The notes under the pieces: model-generated | Told to the model about the DNA's origin: nothing | The model's database searches: none | What the model saw: the letters and a program-made list of their open reading frames with translations, nothing else | In this document: piece after piece, positions 9,874 through 18,778 of the stretch | How the letters are laid out: each line of letters starts with the position of its first letter | How positions within the stretch are numbered: position 1 is the stretch's first letter | Assembly (NCBI GenBank): GCA_014859965.1 | Contig: JACZKQ010000089.1 | Coordinates: forward strand, 124,001-188,000 | Reading direction: 5' to 3' | From: Phycisphaerae bacterium | Lineage (GTDB): Bacteria; Planctomycetota; Phycisphaerae; Sedimentisphaerales; Anaerohalosphaeraceae | Length of the DNA stretch: 64,000 nucleotides | Position numbers and translations under genes: made by a program

Positions 9874-10039
9874 CGCAATCTCCTTAACAATGCCATTCTG
9901 CCTTTTAGAGCGTCAGCAGTCATTGAAGAACTGCCGCTGATGCCTATTGTACCGCAAAAGCCCGGATTTAGCCAGACGTGATCCGACGTGCCCGCCATGA
10001 ATGGCAAGCAGTGCTTACGTGCGACATTTTGGCCAGTTC

Positions 10040-10069
10040 TTGCATTGCTCTGCTGTATTGACCTACAAT
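10040..10069 (+). promoter_or_regulatory. Sigma70-type promoter for the radical SAM gene
   Basis: TTGCAT at 10040-10045 and TACAAT at 10064-10069 are 18 nt apart. They lie 47 nt upstream of the ATG at 10117. Confidence 0.5.
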
Positions 10070-10116
10070 AAGGCACAGGTTTGTGAGTGCAGCAATAAAG
10101 TCCGGCAGGAGATACC

Positions 10117-11085
10117 ATGCAATACATCGTACCACCGTTGATTTCCGGCGGCATTATGCTCAGTTACCAGTGCACCAATGCGTGCCGACACTGTCTGTAT
10201 CGCTGTCGGCCGGACAAAAGTCCCTGGATGAGCAATGAGATGATAGACCGGGTCTTTTCAGCCCTTGCGGACGAATCTTGTCTGCAAGGAGTGCATTTGG
10301 CCGGCGGCGAAGCAACCATGCGAATGGACGTTCTTATAGAGGCGATTGACTCAGCAGTTCGCCACAACGTGCCGATGGACTATCTTGAGACGAACTGTGC
10401 CTGGTGTCTGGACGAGCAGACCGCACGCAAAGGTTTTGAACAACTGCGGCAGCGAGGCCTCGGCGCCGTGCTCATAAGCGCCTCGCTTTTTCACAATGAA
10501 TTCATTCCATTTGAGCGAACAAGAATCGGCATCTCCGTAGCCGGCGAGGTGTTCGGAGGCAATGTTATCGTGTGGACACCGGAAGGCTATCGTGCCTTGT
10601 CGCGGTTGGGTAACGAAGACCGGACGCACACGCTGGCCGAATCCTGCAAAATCCTGGGGCTTGACGATGCTGACCTTTGGCGCCTTCACTCTTATGTCCG
10701 CCCGAGCGGCCGGGCTGCTGAGATCTTGAGGGCAGGCCTGCCCAAGTACGAAATCGAACACTTCGTAAATGACAATTGCTCGGGTATGCTTTCCTCGGTT
10801 ACACATTTTCACATCGATCCGAATGGATTTCTGTATACCGGGGGCTGCCCCGGAATAACGGTTGGCAATGTCAGAGATGGGCTTCACCCTCGGATTACTC
10901 CGGACCGATTTGGCGTGTTCTGCAGACTTTTTGACAGTGGACCATGCGGCCTGCTGCAGATGGATGAGTACAAGCCCCGCTTAGCCGGATATGTCAGCAA
11001 GTGCGATCTGTGCCTCGACATAAGAAAGCAACTTAGACGAACGGGTAAGTTTCCGGAACTCGAACCTCATGAGTTCTATGCGTAG
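10117..11085 (+). CDS. Radical SAM protein of unrecognised subfamily
   Basis: The 322-residue protein has the radical SAM cluster motif CTNACRHC (Cys19, Cys23, Cys26) with a further Cys30, followed by the SAM-binding GGE motif at residues 63-65. Late cysteines in GGCPG and SKCDLC suggest a second metal or cluster site, as in SPASM-like proteins, but the spacing does not clearly match. GGAG sits 6 nt upstream of the ATG. The neighbours, an HU-like gene and a distant glycosidase unit, give no peptide substrate or pathway, so the reaction is unknown. Confidence 0.82.
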   Translation: MQYIVPPLISGGIMLSYQCTNACRHCLYRCRPDKSPWMSNEMIDRVFSALADESCLQGVHLAGGEATMRMDVLIEAIDSAVRHNVPMDYLETNCAWCLDEQTARKGFEQLRQRGLGAVLISASLFHNEFIPFERTRIGISVAGEVFGGNVIVWTPEGYRALSRLGNEDRTHTLAESCKILGLDDADLWRLHSYVRPSGRAAEILRAGLPKYEIEHFVNDNCSGMLSSVTHFHIDPNGFLYTGGCPGITVGNVRDGLHPRITPDRFGVFCRLFDSGPCGLLQMDEYKPRLAGYVSKCDLCLDIRKQLRRTGKFPELEPHEFYA

Positions 11086-11169
11086 ACTGCCCACGCGGCT
11101 AGGGACATGGACAAAGCAGGCCCACCCTGACAGATATCCGCCCACCTCAAATTAGCCATTTCCCCGTAC

Positions 11170-11197
11170 TTGACAACACCCCAACTTGTGTTATAGT
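11170..11197 (+). promoter_or_regulatory. Sigma70-type promoter for the HU-like gene
   Basis: A perfect TTGACA at 11170-11175 and TATAGT at 11192-11197 are separated by 16 nt. The ATG at 11257 follows an AAGGAG site. Confidence 0.7.
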
Positions 11198-11256
11198 TGC
11201 CGACAGTAGCTGAATGGATTTTTCTTATAATTCTTTTTTTCTAAGGAGAGATTTCA

Positions 11257-11580
11257 ATGGCAAAGACAAAAGCACCTGCGAAACCACTGACAAAGAGCGA
11301 GATCGTGGCGGGAATCGCCGACACTACAGGACTGACGAAGAAAGATGTCAATGCTGTGTTTGAAGCGATGACTGGGCAGGTCAAAAAGAGTCTGGGTCGA
11401 AGCGGCCCGGGGGCCTACACTGTGCCGGGCCTGATGAAGTTAATGGTCGTGCGAAAGCCCGCCACGAAGGCTCGTAAGGGCACCAATCCCTTCACCGGGG
11501 AGGAAACCATGTTTAAAGCCAAGCCGGCGCGAAATGTGGTGAAAATCAGACCTTTGAAAAACCTGAAGGATATGGTTTGA
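11257..11580 (+). CDS. HU/IHF-family DNA-binding protein
   Basis: The 107-residue basic protein opens with a lysine-rich tail (MAKTKAPAKPLTKSE). It follows the HU fold, with helices at about 12-45, a PGLMKL turn at about 58-63 and a beta-arm containing KGTNPFTGEE before the closing NLKDMV helix. Such proteins bend DNA and organise the nucleoid. The N-terminal extension and the PGLxKL turn in place of the usual GFGTF differ from E. coli HU. The gene is monocistronic with its own promoter, and a hairpin follows it. Confidence 0.9.
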   Translation: MAKTKAPAKPLTKSEIVAGIADTTGLTKKDVNAVFEAMTGQVKKSLGRSGPGAYTVPGLMKLMVVRKPATKARKGTNPFTGEETMFKAKPARNVVKIRPLKNLKDMV

Positions 11581-11596
11581 CTCTACAGGAACAAGA

Positions 11597-11634
11597 GAAC
11601 AAGCGCACGTCGCCTCATCGCACGGCGCTTGTTC
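11597..11634 (+). terminator. Hairpin downstream of the HU-like gene
   Basis: GAACAAGCGC at 11597-11606 pairs perfectly with GCGCTTGTTC at 11625-11634 around an 18-nt loop, 16 nt after the stop codon. It lacks a clean T-run, so it may be a weak or factor-assisted terminator, or a 3' stabilising stem. Confidence 0.45.
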
Positions 11635-12050
11635 CTGAGTTCTGCGGAGGCAGACGGCCCGGTTTCTTCGTCTTGCCAAGAGTGACAGTCTAAAGCAACT
11701 GCCTCGACTGCATTTGCAGACTTGAGAGTACCGGTACCACTTGAGAAACGGCTCAAAAACCCGACCGCTTATTGACTGCATTGCTCGGGTGCAGGACAAT
11801 TTGATCGGGGCAGCATCTGTCGCTCCAGGTGAAATCCTTACGCTTACCGAGGTTGCTGAAGCGAAAGAACCGCAGTTGCTGAAAGTGCGGACGAGGAGAT
11901 CAGGACACTACGCGAAAGCATGGCCTGCGCAGGCACATCGAATGCTGTTCTAAAGATAGAACAGGGTCGACCTTTTCAGCAGCCATGAGCACCCATGACG
12001 CATGGGCGCACGGTGGATTATGCGCCGGCCCTGAAAAACTGCCTGCAGAG
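11635..12050. other. Intergenic stretch without a supported gene
   Basis: No frame in this stretch shows a convincing start, ribosome site or recognisable protein family. It contains an imperfect inverted repeat at 11989-12009 (GCACCCATG, ACG, CATGGGCGC). No other structure was seen. Confidence 0.5.
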
Positions 12051-12079
12051 TTGACTCCGCTCAGCATCTTGAGTACAAT
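12051..12079 (+). promoter_or_regulatory. Sigma70-type promoter for the oxidoreductase gene
   Basis: TTGACT at 12051-12056 and TACAAT at 12074-12079 are separated by exactly 17 nt. The coding start is at 12167, giving a leader of about 80 nt. Confidence 0.62.
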
Positions 12080-12166
12080 AAACAGACAGGCATGGTCTTG
12101 AGGATGCTGGCGATGAATAAAGCCGCATCGGCAGAATGTGGTTTTGAAAAGTAAGGAGAAGACCCT

Positions 12167-13492
12167 ATGAGCAATGACAATAACATGAAACTCACGCGGC
12201 GTCGATTCCTGAAACGGGGGGCGGTAGCGGCGGGTGTGGTGGCGCTGCCCTGGTGTATTCCGGCCTCCTCGATGGGACGCGGCGGAGCCGTTGCACCAAG
12301 TGAACGCATTTTGATGGGCGGCATAGGCATAGGCGGCCGCGGTTCCTACGATCTGGGATATATGCTGACCCAGCCGGATGTGCAGTGGGTCGCCGTCTGC
12401 GATGTTCTCAAGGGTCGGCGCGCAGCGGCCAAGAATGCGGTCGACAACAAATACGGCAACAAGGATTGTGTTGCATATAGCGATATGCGCCAGCTCCTGG
12501 CCGAACGGACGGATGTGGATGCCGTGTTGATCGCCACCGGAGATCGCTGGCACGCGCTGGCTTCGGTACTGGCGATGCGGGCGGGCAAGGACGTCTACTG
12601 CGAGAAACCCGCGTGCCTCACCATGGCCCAGGGGCAAGCGGTCGTGGAGACCGCACGCCGTTATGGCCGGGTCTATCAAACTGGCGCCCAGCGGCTCAGT
12701 GAGCCGCCTCATGTGTTTGCCATCGAGATGGCCCGATCCGGTCGATTGGGCGAGATTCATACCGTCTATGCCGACTGTCGCTGGCGGGACGGCTTGCGTC
12801 ACGATTGGCTGCCTGCGGAACCCGAGCCGCCCAAAGACCAGTTGGACTGGGATGTCTGGCTCGGACCATGTCCGTGGCGGCCGTATAACGCCGGTTATGT
12901 CAACGGCGGCTGGTATCACTTCTATGACTTCGCCACTGACGTAGCCATGTGGGGCGCCCACACCGTCGCCCAGGCACTGGCCGGACTCGACATGACCGAC
13001 GTATCCCACATCGAGTTCCAGTATGAAAAACCGGATGCGACCATGGTCACGCGCCTGTCCAACGGAGTCAAGCTGGTCCTGTTCCGCGTTGCCGGCTCGG
13101 TCTGGGAACCCTGCCAGTATTGGCATGGCGCCTGCGGTGAACGGTTCGACGGCCCGGAAGGATGGGTTGCCGCCGCCGACGGCTATTCGGGGCCCGATGT
13201 CTCATCGCCGGCGCTGATGACAGAGTACAAGAAAGTGCTCGCCGACTACACAGCCCGCACGCAACGACCTCTGGACCACGTCCGCGATTTCCTGGATTGT
13301 ATCCGGTCGCGGCGACCCACTGTGGCAAGTCCGGACGTCATGGCCAGGTCCATGAACATCTGCCTGGCGGCCGACATTTGCGAGCAATTGAAGCGAAACC
13401 TGAAGTTCGATCTGCGGACGGCAGAGTTCGTTGGCGATCCCGAGGCCAACCGCTTGCGGTCCCGTGCGATGCGTACCCCGTACACGATGTAG
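12167..13492 (+). CDS. Tat-exported Gfo/Idh/MocA-family oxidoreductase
   Basis: The 441-residue protein begins with a twin-arginine signal (RRRFLK at 11-16, then a hydrophobic stretch to about 34). A Rossmann fold follows with GGIGIGGRGS at 51-60 and the family's EKP motif at 145-147. These enzymes use tightly bound NAD(P) to oxidise or epimerise sugars and polyols; the folded cofactor explains Tat export. AAGGAG lies 7 nt upstream of the ATG. No partner dehydrogenase or glycosidase is adjacent on this strand, so the substrate is unknown. Confidence 0.9.
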   Translation: MSNDNNMKLTRRRFLKRGAVAAGVVALPWCIPASSMGRGGAVAPSERILMGGIGIGGRGSYDLGYMLTQPDVQWVAVCDVLKGRRAAAKNAVDNKYGNKDCVAYSDMRQLLAERTDVDAVLIATGDRWHALASVLAMRAGKDVYCEKPACLTMAQGQAVVETARRYGRVYQTGAQRLSEPPHVFAIEMARSGRLGEIHTVYADCRWRDGLRHDWLPAEPEPPKDQLDWDVWLGPCPWRPYNAGYVNGGWYHFYDFATDVAMWGAHTVAQALAGLDMTDVSHIEFQYEKPDATMVTRLSNGVKLVLFRVAGSVWEPCQYWHGACGERFDGPEGWVAAADGYSGPDVSSPALMTEYKKVLADYTARTQRPLDHVRDFLDCIRSRRPTVASPDVMARSMNICLAADICEQLKRNLKFDLRTAEFVGDPEANRLRSRAMRTPYTM

Positions 13493-13613
13493 TTTGGCCA
13501 TCAAGAAAACCACGCTGAGGGGCTCGGTCGAACCGCCGCAATCATCCGGTCGAAGAATCTCTCCGGGTCGCGGTTGGTCATTTCGGTGCGCAGAGGACTT
13601 TCACCTCCAAGTA

Positions 13614-13633
13614 GTGTGCCCTGCCGGGCACAC
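13614..13633. repeat. Strong inverted repeat next to the cluster terminator
   Basis: GTGTGCCC at 13614-13621 and GGGCACAC at 13626-13633 form an 8-bp stem with a TGCC loop. On the plus strand an A-run follows and on the minus strand the T-run precedes it, so it does not fit an intrinsic terminator on either strand. It sits between the convergent oxidoreductase and initiator tRNA genes. Confidence 0.5.
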
Positions 13634-13635
13634 AC

Positions 13636-13671
13636 AAAAAAAAAGGACTCGCAAATCAATGCAAGTCCTTT
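13636..13671 (-). terminator. Rho-independent terminator after the initiator tRNA
   Basis: Read on the minus strand, AAAGGACT and AGTCCTTT form an 8-bp stem followed at once by a run of T (about nine in total). It begins 13 nt beyond the tRNA 3' end and marks the downstream limit of the ribosomal supercluster. Confidence 0.88.
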
Positions 13672-13683
13672 ATCTACAATAAG

Positions 13684-13757
<74 letters not shown>

Positions 13758-13815
13758 ATTATATTTTTTACGTTACCACGATTGGCAACCGGAATCAAAC
13801 TCTATATCGGCAAAA

Positions 13816-14232
13816 TCACAGTTTTTCTCGAATCTTGGCGGCGATATCCTCGGCCCGGCCAAGTCCGTATTTACCCGCCGGCCAGCGTGCAAAGATCCCG
13901 TCGCCCGCACACCTGGGTATCACATGCAAATGCACGTGCCCCACGACCTGCCCCGCCGCTTTTCCGTTGTTGCACAGGGCATTGTACCCGTCGGCATCGG
14001 CCGCAGCAACAACGGCACGGGCCAGTTTGCCCGCACAAACCATTATCTCAGACAGCACGTCGGCCGGACATTGATCCAGCGTCTCGAAGTGCCGCTTCGG
14101 TATCACCAGTGTATGGCCCTCGCTTACGGGGGCAACATCAAGAAACGCCAACACGGAGGCGTCCTCATACACTTTTACACAAGGGATTTCCCCCGCCACG
14201 ATCGAGCAAAATACGCACGTCTTCTCTGCCAC
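13816..14232 (-). CDS. HIT-family nucleotide-binding protein
   Basis: The 138-residue protein has the histidine triad HVHLHVIP at about residues 99-106 and the N-terminal zinc-type pair CVFC (Cys6, Cys9), as in HINT-like hydrolases of nucleoside phosphoramidates. GTG at 14232 is chosen because family members begin just before the CxxC pair and GAGAAGG lies close upstream; a GTG at 14250 would add six residues. It is 31 nt downstream of rplQ, continuing the ribosomal transcript, with the initiator tRNA next. Confidence 0.92.
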   Translation of the reverse strand: MAEKTCVFCSIVAGEIPCVKVYEDASVLAFLDVAPVSEGHTLVIPKRHFETLDQCPADVLSEIMVCAGKLARAVVAAADADGYNALCNNGKAAGQVVGHVHLHVIPRCAGDGIFARWPAGKYGLGRAEDIAAKIREKL

Positions 14233-14263
14233 TTTGCCTTCTCTCCCCACCCGGTGCGTTCGC

Positions 14264-14734
14264 CTACTCCTTGCTCTTTTTCTTCTTCGGCTTGCCTGCC
14301 TTCTTGGCGTCCGGCTGGGCTTCAGAGGATTTCGGCGATCCTACCAGTTGCAGCAGAACCAGCTGGCCATTGTCGCCAAGGCGTCTTCGCGACAAATGAA
14401 CGATTCGCGTGTATCCGCCCGGCCGCTCCAAATAGCGCGGGCCAAGCTCACTGAACAGTTTGCCGACCACGGTGCCGGATTTAACGAGTTCGCCGTCTTC
14501 TTCCTTGTAGATGATCCGATTATTTAACATCGCGATCGCTCTGCGGCGCGCGGCCAGCGTGCCCTTCTTGGCCAGAGTGATCAGCTTCTCGGCAAAAGGC
14601 CTAACTTCCTTGGCCTTCTGCACCGTCGTTGAAATCGTCTCATGTTCGAAAAGCGACGACACCATATTGCGGCGCATCGACAAACGGTGCTCACTCGTAC
14701 GACTTAATTGACGTCCTGCGATTCGATGACGCAT
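14264..14734 (-). CDS. rplQ: 50S ribosomal protein L17
   Basis: The 156-residue protein begins MRHRIAGRQLSRTSEHR, a clear L17 start, and keeps the ETISTT segment and TRI-HLSRRRLGDN region near the C-terminus. L17 lines the exit of the polypeptide tunnel on the large subunit. A lysine-rich tail (KPKKKKSKE) extends it beyond the roughly 120-residue usual form. It follows rpoA by 78 nt, the standard end of the alpha operon. Confidence 0.97.
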   Translation of the reverse strand: MRHRIAGRQLSRTSEHRLSMRRNMVSSLFEHETISTTVQKAKEVRPFAEKLITLAKKGTLAARRRAIAMLNNRIIYKEEDGELVKSGTVVGKLFSELGPRYLERPGGYTRIVHLSRRRLGDNGQLVLLQLVGSPKSSEAQPDAKKAGKPKKKKSKE

Positions 14735-14812
14735 CTTTATAACCTCTCGCCTGGGGTCGACCTTTTCACCAGGATCGGATCGGCCGACACAATACTTATA
14801 ACTCTCGTCTCA

Positions 14813-15829
14813 CTATCTTTTTAAATACTTGTCCAAGTCCGTCATGCCAAGCGACAGTCCCATATCCGCCAGCTTCCGACGAATTTCGCGTAAACTGGTC
14901 TTGCCGAAGCTGCGGATCTTCAGCAGGTCCGCTTCTGTCATATCAACCAGTTGGCCGACCGTCTCGATATGGTTCGACTCGAGACAGTTGCTCGACCTGA
15001 CCGTCAGATCCAGCGATTCAATCGGCATCGCCAGCTTGGCGGCCAGTTCTTCATCCAAATCGCCTTCTTCGACCTCTTCGGCAATGACCTCTTCTCCGAC
15101 CGTTTCCTCGCCGAGTTCGGCGTAGTGTACGAACGGATTGATATATTTCCGCAGGATCTTACCCGCTTCGACGAGCGCCATCTCCGGCGCCGCCGTGCCG
15201 TCGGTCCATATCTCCAGGATCAGCTTATCGTAGTTGGTCCGCTGACCCACGCGGGTATCTTCGGTCTTGTACCGGACACGAAGCACCGGAGAATAAATCG
15301 CATCGATTTCGATACGCCCGATCTCCTGATCGAACCTGTCGGCTTCGGTGATGCGTTCCATCGCGGGAGAATAGCCTCGTCCGTTGTCGACGAGCATCTC
15401 CATCTCGAAGTTCACATTCTCCGTCAGCGTCGCCAGCACCAGATCTTTGTTGATGATCTGAACTGAGGCGTCGGCAGTGATCATCCCGGCGGTTACATCG
15501 CCTGCCTTGTTTGCCGAGACCTTGATCGTCTTCGGCTCGTCGCCTTGCAGCCGCACGACGAGTTTCTTGACGTTCAGGATGAGCCCCGTCACATCTTCCA
15601 CGACACCGCGGATCGTCGTGAACTCATGGTCCACGCCGGCGACCTTGATCGATGTCACCGCGCTGCCTTCGAGCGACGAAAGCAGGACACGCCGCAGGCT
15701 GTTGCCGATGGTCGTCCCGAATCCTCGTTCAAACGGCTCAATGAAGAATCGTCCGTACATGTTCGTCGAAACGGCCTCGTCGCGCAGCACTTTGGTCGGT
15801 AATTCCAAACCTCTCCAGGTTATTCTCAT
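14813..15829 (-). CDS. rpoA: RNA polymerase subunit alpha
   Basis: The 338-residue protein has the usual two parts: an assembly domain (about 1-230, with GFGTTIGNSLRRVLLSS) that dimerises to seat beta and beta', and a C-terminal domain (about 265-325, with RSFGKTSLREIRRKL) that contacts promoter UP elements and activators. An acidic linker (EEVIAEEVEEGDLDEE) joins them. TAGGAGG lies 6 nt before the ATG. The 140-nt gap to rpsD is the widest inside the spc-alpha block, but no clear promoter was seen in it. Confidence 0.98.
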   Translation of the reverse strand: MRITWRGLELPTKVLRDEAVSTNMYGRFFIEPFERGFGTTIGNSLRRVLLSSLEGSAVTSIKVAGVDHEFTTIRGVVEDVTGLILNVKKLVVRLQGDEPKTIKVSANKAGDVTAGMITADASVQIINKDLVLATLTENVNFEMEMLVDNGRGYSPAMERITEADRFDQEIGRIEIDAIYSPVLRVRYKTEDTRVGQRTNYDKLILEIWTDGTAAPEMALVEAGKILRKYINPFVHYAELGEETVGEEVIAEEVEEGDLDEELAAKLAMPIESLDLTVRSSNCLESNHIETVGQLVDMTEADLLKIRSFGKTSLREIRRKLADMGLSLGMTDLDKYLKR

Positions 15830-15969
15830 ATATGGCCTCCTATTATTGCGGCAAATGTTCTCAGCAACACCCGTCTCCGGCCACCGTCCGACGCTGCCGC
15901 TCTCTGTTATTCACCGCTTGTTAACCAATACTTCTACCACATCCGCTCCCGGCACGCCACCAGCGGCGG

Positions 15970-16602
15970 TTACCGCGAACAGAACTCGACCACTAGGTAT
16001 TCTTCAATCGCCAGTTGGACGTCATCTCGCGACGGCAAGCCCACGACGGTCGCCGACGGCTTGTCTGCGTCCCGCTGCAACCAGCCCTGGACGTTGAAGT
16101 TCGGGTTGCTCGCAAGCTGGTCTTTCACCAGTTTGCGACTGCGATCGGCGTTTTTCAAAGTGATCTTGTCCCCGATTTGCAGCATGATACTCGGTATCGT
16201 CACACGCCGGCCGTTCAGATAAATGTGCCCGTGCGTAATCAACTGCCGCGCCGCCTTGCGGGACGCCGCGAAGTTAAGCTTGTAGATCACGTTGTCGAGC
16301 CGGCGCTCCAGCAACTGCAACAGCACCTCGCCGGTGTTGCCCTTCAGCCGCTCGGCCTCTTCGACGCAGTCGATGAACTGTTTTTCGAACAGCCCATAAA
16401 AGCGTTTGACTTTCTGCTTCTCCCTAAGGCGAACGCCGTAATCGCTGTTTCTGCCGCGGCGCCAGCCGTGCATGCCCGGCGCCATATTGCGCTCGCGCTT
16501 CTCAACGGCGCACTTGGCCGTTTCGCAGCGCCTGCCCTTCAGCATCAGTTTCATGCCTTCGCGACGGCACTGCTTGCAGGATGAATCAAGATAACGTCCC
16601 AT
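15970..16602 (-). CDS. rpsD: 30S ribosomal protein S4, zinc-binding form
   Basis: The 210-residue protein keeps the N-terminal cysteines of the zinc-binding S4 type (Cys9, Cys12, Cys26, Cys31) and the S4 RNA-binding domain (RRLDNVIYKL through GHIYLNGRRVTIPS). S4 starts assembly of the 30S body by binding 16S rRNA and often represses the alpha operon. It sits 67 nt after rpsK. Confidence 0.97.
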   Translation of the reverse strand: MGRYLDSSCKQCRREGMKLMLKGRRCETAKCAVEKRERNMAPGMHGWRRGRNSDYGVRLREKQKVKRFYGLFEKQFIDCVEEAERLKGNTGEVLLQLLERRLDNVIYKLNFAASRKAARQLITHGHIYLNGRRVTIPSIMLQIGDKITLKNADRSRKLVKDQLASNPNFNVQGWLQRDADKPSATVVGLPSRDDVQLAIEEYLVVEFCSR

Positions 16603-16669
16603 ACCAGATCAATTTCCATTTCTTAAGTCACGTTCTTACTTCACCGCCGGAAAACCCTTCCTGCGCCGG

Positions 16670-17050
16670 TTACACGCGTCTCCGCTTCCGTGGCCGACAG
16701 CCGTTGTGCGGGATCGGCGTCACGTCTTCGATCGATGCAATCCGCAGGCCCGCCTGCTGGAAGGCCGCCACCGCCGATTCACGCCCGCTGCCCGGGCCTT
16801 TTACTCTGATTTCAACTTCGCGAACCCCATGGCGCATCGCCATCTTGGCACACTTTTCAGCGGCCCGCTGCGCGGCAAACGGCGTGCTCTTGCGGGACCC
16901 CTTGAATCCAACCGTTCCGCTGGAATCGCGGCACAGCGCGTCGCCGTTCTGGTCCGTAATCGTAATGAGCGTATTGTTGAACGTGGCCTTGATATGCACC
17001 ACCGCTTTGACCACATTCTTCCGTATTTTTCGTTTCGCCGTCTTTGCCAT
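16670..17050 (-). CDS. rpsK: 30S ribosomal protein S11
   Basis: The 126-residue protein carries the S11 core ([29 protein letters not shown]) and ends in the basic [13 protein letters not shown] tail that lies by the mRNA exit on the 30S platform. The frame starts [11 protein letters not shown] at the only reasonable ATG. It follows rpsM by 42 nt. Confidence 0.98.
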   Translation of the reverse strand: MAKTAKRKIRKNVVKAVVHIKATFNNTLITITDQNGDALCRDSSGTVGFKGSRKSTPFAAQRAAEKCAKMAMRHGVREVEIRVKGPGSGRESAVAAFQQAGLRIASIEDVTPIPHNGCRPRKRRRV

Positions 17051-17092
17051 GAAGATCCCTGTTCTCGAATATCACCAAACCAACCTGCGGGG

Positions 17093-17476
17093 TTACCGCA
17101 TTTCTTTGACGCCCTTCTTGCCCGCAACCGTCTTCTTCTTGCCCTTACGCGTACGAGCGTTGCTCTGCGTCTGCTGCCCCCGCACGGGCAGTCCTTTCCT
17201 GTGACGAATGCCCCGGTAACACGCAATGTCCCTGAGCCGCGCGATGTTCTGCGACACCTGCCGCCGCAACTGACCTTCCACCATGTAGTCCCGGTCGATG
17301 ATCTGCGTAATGCGGCTGACCTCGTCTTCCGTCAGATTGACCGCCTTGACCATGCTCTCGATGCCGGCCTCTTTGAGAATCCGACCGGCCGTATAATGGC
17401 CGATACCGTGGACGTACGTCAACGCGATGCACACGGGTTTGTTATTAGGAACATCGATACCTACTATACGAGGCAT
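17093..17476 (-). CDS. rpsM: 30S ribosomal protein S13
   Basis: The 127-residue protein begins [13 protein letters not shown] and contains [14 protein letters not shown] with a basic C-terminal tail ([16 protein letters not shown]) that reaches toward the P-site tRNA. S13 also bridges the head of the 30S to the large subunit. It lies 68 nt after rpmJ, the conserved start of the alpha gene set. Confidence 0.98.
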   Translation of the reverse strand: MPRIVGIDVPNNKPVCIALTYVHGIGHYTAGRILKEAGIESMVKAVNLTEDEVSRITQIIDRDYMVEGQLRRQVSQNIARLRDIACYRGIRHRKGLPVRGQQTQSNARTRKGKKKTVAGKKGVKEMR

Positions 17477-17544
17477 AACAACTCCTGCAATTGCTCTGGT
17501 TCAACACTCTGAAAATAACCGTCCATCTCGATCCGATCGCCCGT

Positions 17545-17661
17545 TCAACCCTGACGCTGCTTATGACGAGGATTCGCCGAACAGATCACCCGCACCACGC
17601 CTTTGCGGCGGATGATCTTGCAATTTTCACAAATACGTTTTACTGAACTTCTGACCTTCAT
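17545..17661 (-). CDS. rpmJ: 50S ribosomal protein L36
   Basis: This 38-residue gene reads [17 protein letters not shown] and ends in NPRHKQRQG. The zinc ligands are CENC, a later Cys and a His (C-C-C-H), so this is the zinc-binding L36 form. It stands between infA and rpsM, its conserved place. ATG at 17661 and TGA at 17545-17547 bound it. Confidence 0.96.
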   Translation of the reverse strand: MKVRSSVKRICENCKIIRRKGVVRVICSANPRHKQRQG

Positions 17662-17717
17662 AATTACACCGTCTATTTCTCAAACCTGTCTCGTTGCTGG
17701 CCGCCGTATCGTCCCTC

Positions 17718-17933
17718 TCAGCTCCTCAGAACAATGCGCCCTCGATTCAAATCGTAAGGGCTCATCTCCACCGTCACCTTATCACCTGGCAATATACGTA
17801 TAAAATGCATTCTCATCTTGCCCGAAACATGCGCCAGTATCTGGTGGCCATTCTCAAGTTCCACCTTGAACATCGCATTCGGCAAGGCATCAATTACCGT
17901 CGCTGGAAGCCTGATAGCATCTTTTTTCGCCAT
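17718..17933 (-). CDS. infA: Translation initiation factor IF-1
   Basis: The 71-residue single OB-fold protein opens [20 protein letters not shown] and keeps the [11 protein letters not shown] segment that contacts helix 44 of 16S rRNA at the A site. It works with IF-2 and IF-3 during initiation. It is 68 nt after map and before rpmJ, a classic order. Confidence 0.97.
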   Translation of the reverse strand: MAKKDAIRLPATVIDALPNAMFKVELENGHQILAHVSGKMRMHFIRILPGDKVTVEMSPYDLNRGRIVLRS

Positions 17934-18001
17934 AATCCTTCGGCAGCAAGCCGTATTCCCGTCTTCGTCCAGATATTATCATTGCGCCGCCACGCTCAGA
18001 A

Positions 18002-18778
18002 TCACACGGTCAGCACTTCACAACCGCTTGCCACAATCGCGATTGTGTGCTCAAAATGAGCCGAACACAGGCCGTCCTTCGTCACAACCGTCCAGCCGTC
18101 AGCAAGCGTCTTCACAGCCGGCTTGCCCATATTCACCATCGGCTCTACCGCCAGGATCATGCCGGGCTTCAGTACGATATCGTTCCGCATCAGTTCTTTG
18201 CTGACGAAATTCGGCAATTTCGGGTCCTCGTGCATCTCCATCCCGATCCCGTGACCCACAAAATCGGTCACCACTGAGAATCCCGCGTCTTTGGCACAAC
18301 GCTCCATCTGGCCGGCCACCTCACTCCACTTCACACCCGGAGCGGATCGCTCGATCGCGATATCCAACAGTTGCCTGGTCACATCCATCAACCTCTGCCG
18401 GTCAGGTGCAATTCGACCTACAGCAACCGTCACGGCCGCATCGCCGCAATAACCCGCAAGCCTGTCGCCGTAATCAACACTGAAGATATCGCCTTCGCGA
18501 AGCTTCACTGCCGCGGACGGAATACCATGCACCACTTGCTCGTTAACCGATGCACAGATGACGCCCGGAAAAGGAATCGACGCATACGGGCTCTTAACAC
18601 CCTTAAACAGGGCTGTCGCCCCGCTGCGGTCCGTTATCTCACCGGCCAGTGCGTCCAGTTCAGCAGTGCTGATTCCCGGTCTAACCGCTTCCTGCAATTT
18701 TGAAAGAACTTCAGCAACCACGGCTCCGGCCTTCCGGAGCAATTCTATCTCACGGCTGCTTCTAAGCGTAATTGCCAT
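18002..18778 (-). CDS. map: Methionine aminopeptidase, type I
   Basis: The 258-residue protein removes the initiator methionine from new proteins. The metal-binding pocket is visible as VDYGD with a downstream Asp, then GHGIGMEMHEDP, and a late acidic FEHTIAI segment. Its length matches the short bacterial type I enzyme without an N-terminal extension. The ATG shares one base with the adk stop (TAATG), which implies translational coupling. Confidence 0.97.
   Translation of the reverse strand: MAITLRSSREIELLRKAGAVVAEVLSKLQEAVRPGISTAELDALAGEITDRSGATALFKGVKSPYASIPFPGVICASVNEQVVHGIPSAAVKLREGDIFSVDYGDRLAGYCGDAAVTVAVGRIAPDRQRLMDVTRQLLDIAIERSAPGVKWSEVAGQMERCAKDAGFSVVTDFVGHGIGMEMHEDPKLPNFVSKELMRNDIVLKPGMILAVEPMVNMGKPAVKTLADGWTVVTKDGLCSAHFEHTIAIVASGCEVLTV

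Noticed and set aside
11741-11953. 70-residue open frame between the HU-like and oxidoreductase genes
   Set aside because: No ribosome site, no recognisable motif and a composition unlike neighbouring genes.
11965-11979. 15-nt repeat GGGTCGACCTTTTCA also found near 14756
   Set aside because: One shared 15-mer is expected by chance in 64 kb, and the flanks do not match.
13614-13633. 8-bp hairpin considered as terminator of the oxidoreductase gene
   Set aside because: The run after it on the plus strand is A, not T; on the minus strand the T-run precedes the stem.
13758-13763. TATAAT directly in front of the initiator tRNA
   Set aside because: A start site 6-8 nt downstream would fall inside the mature tRNA, so it cannot be the promoter for this gene.
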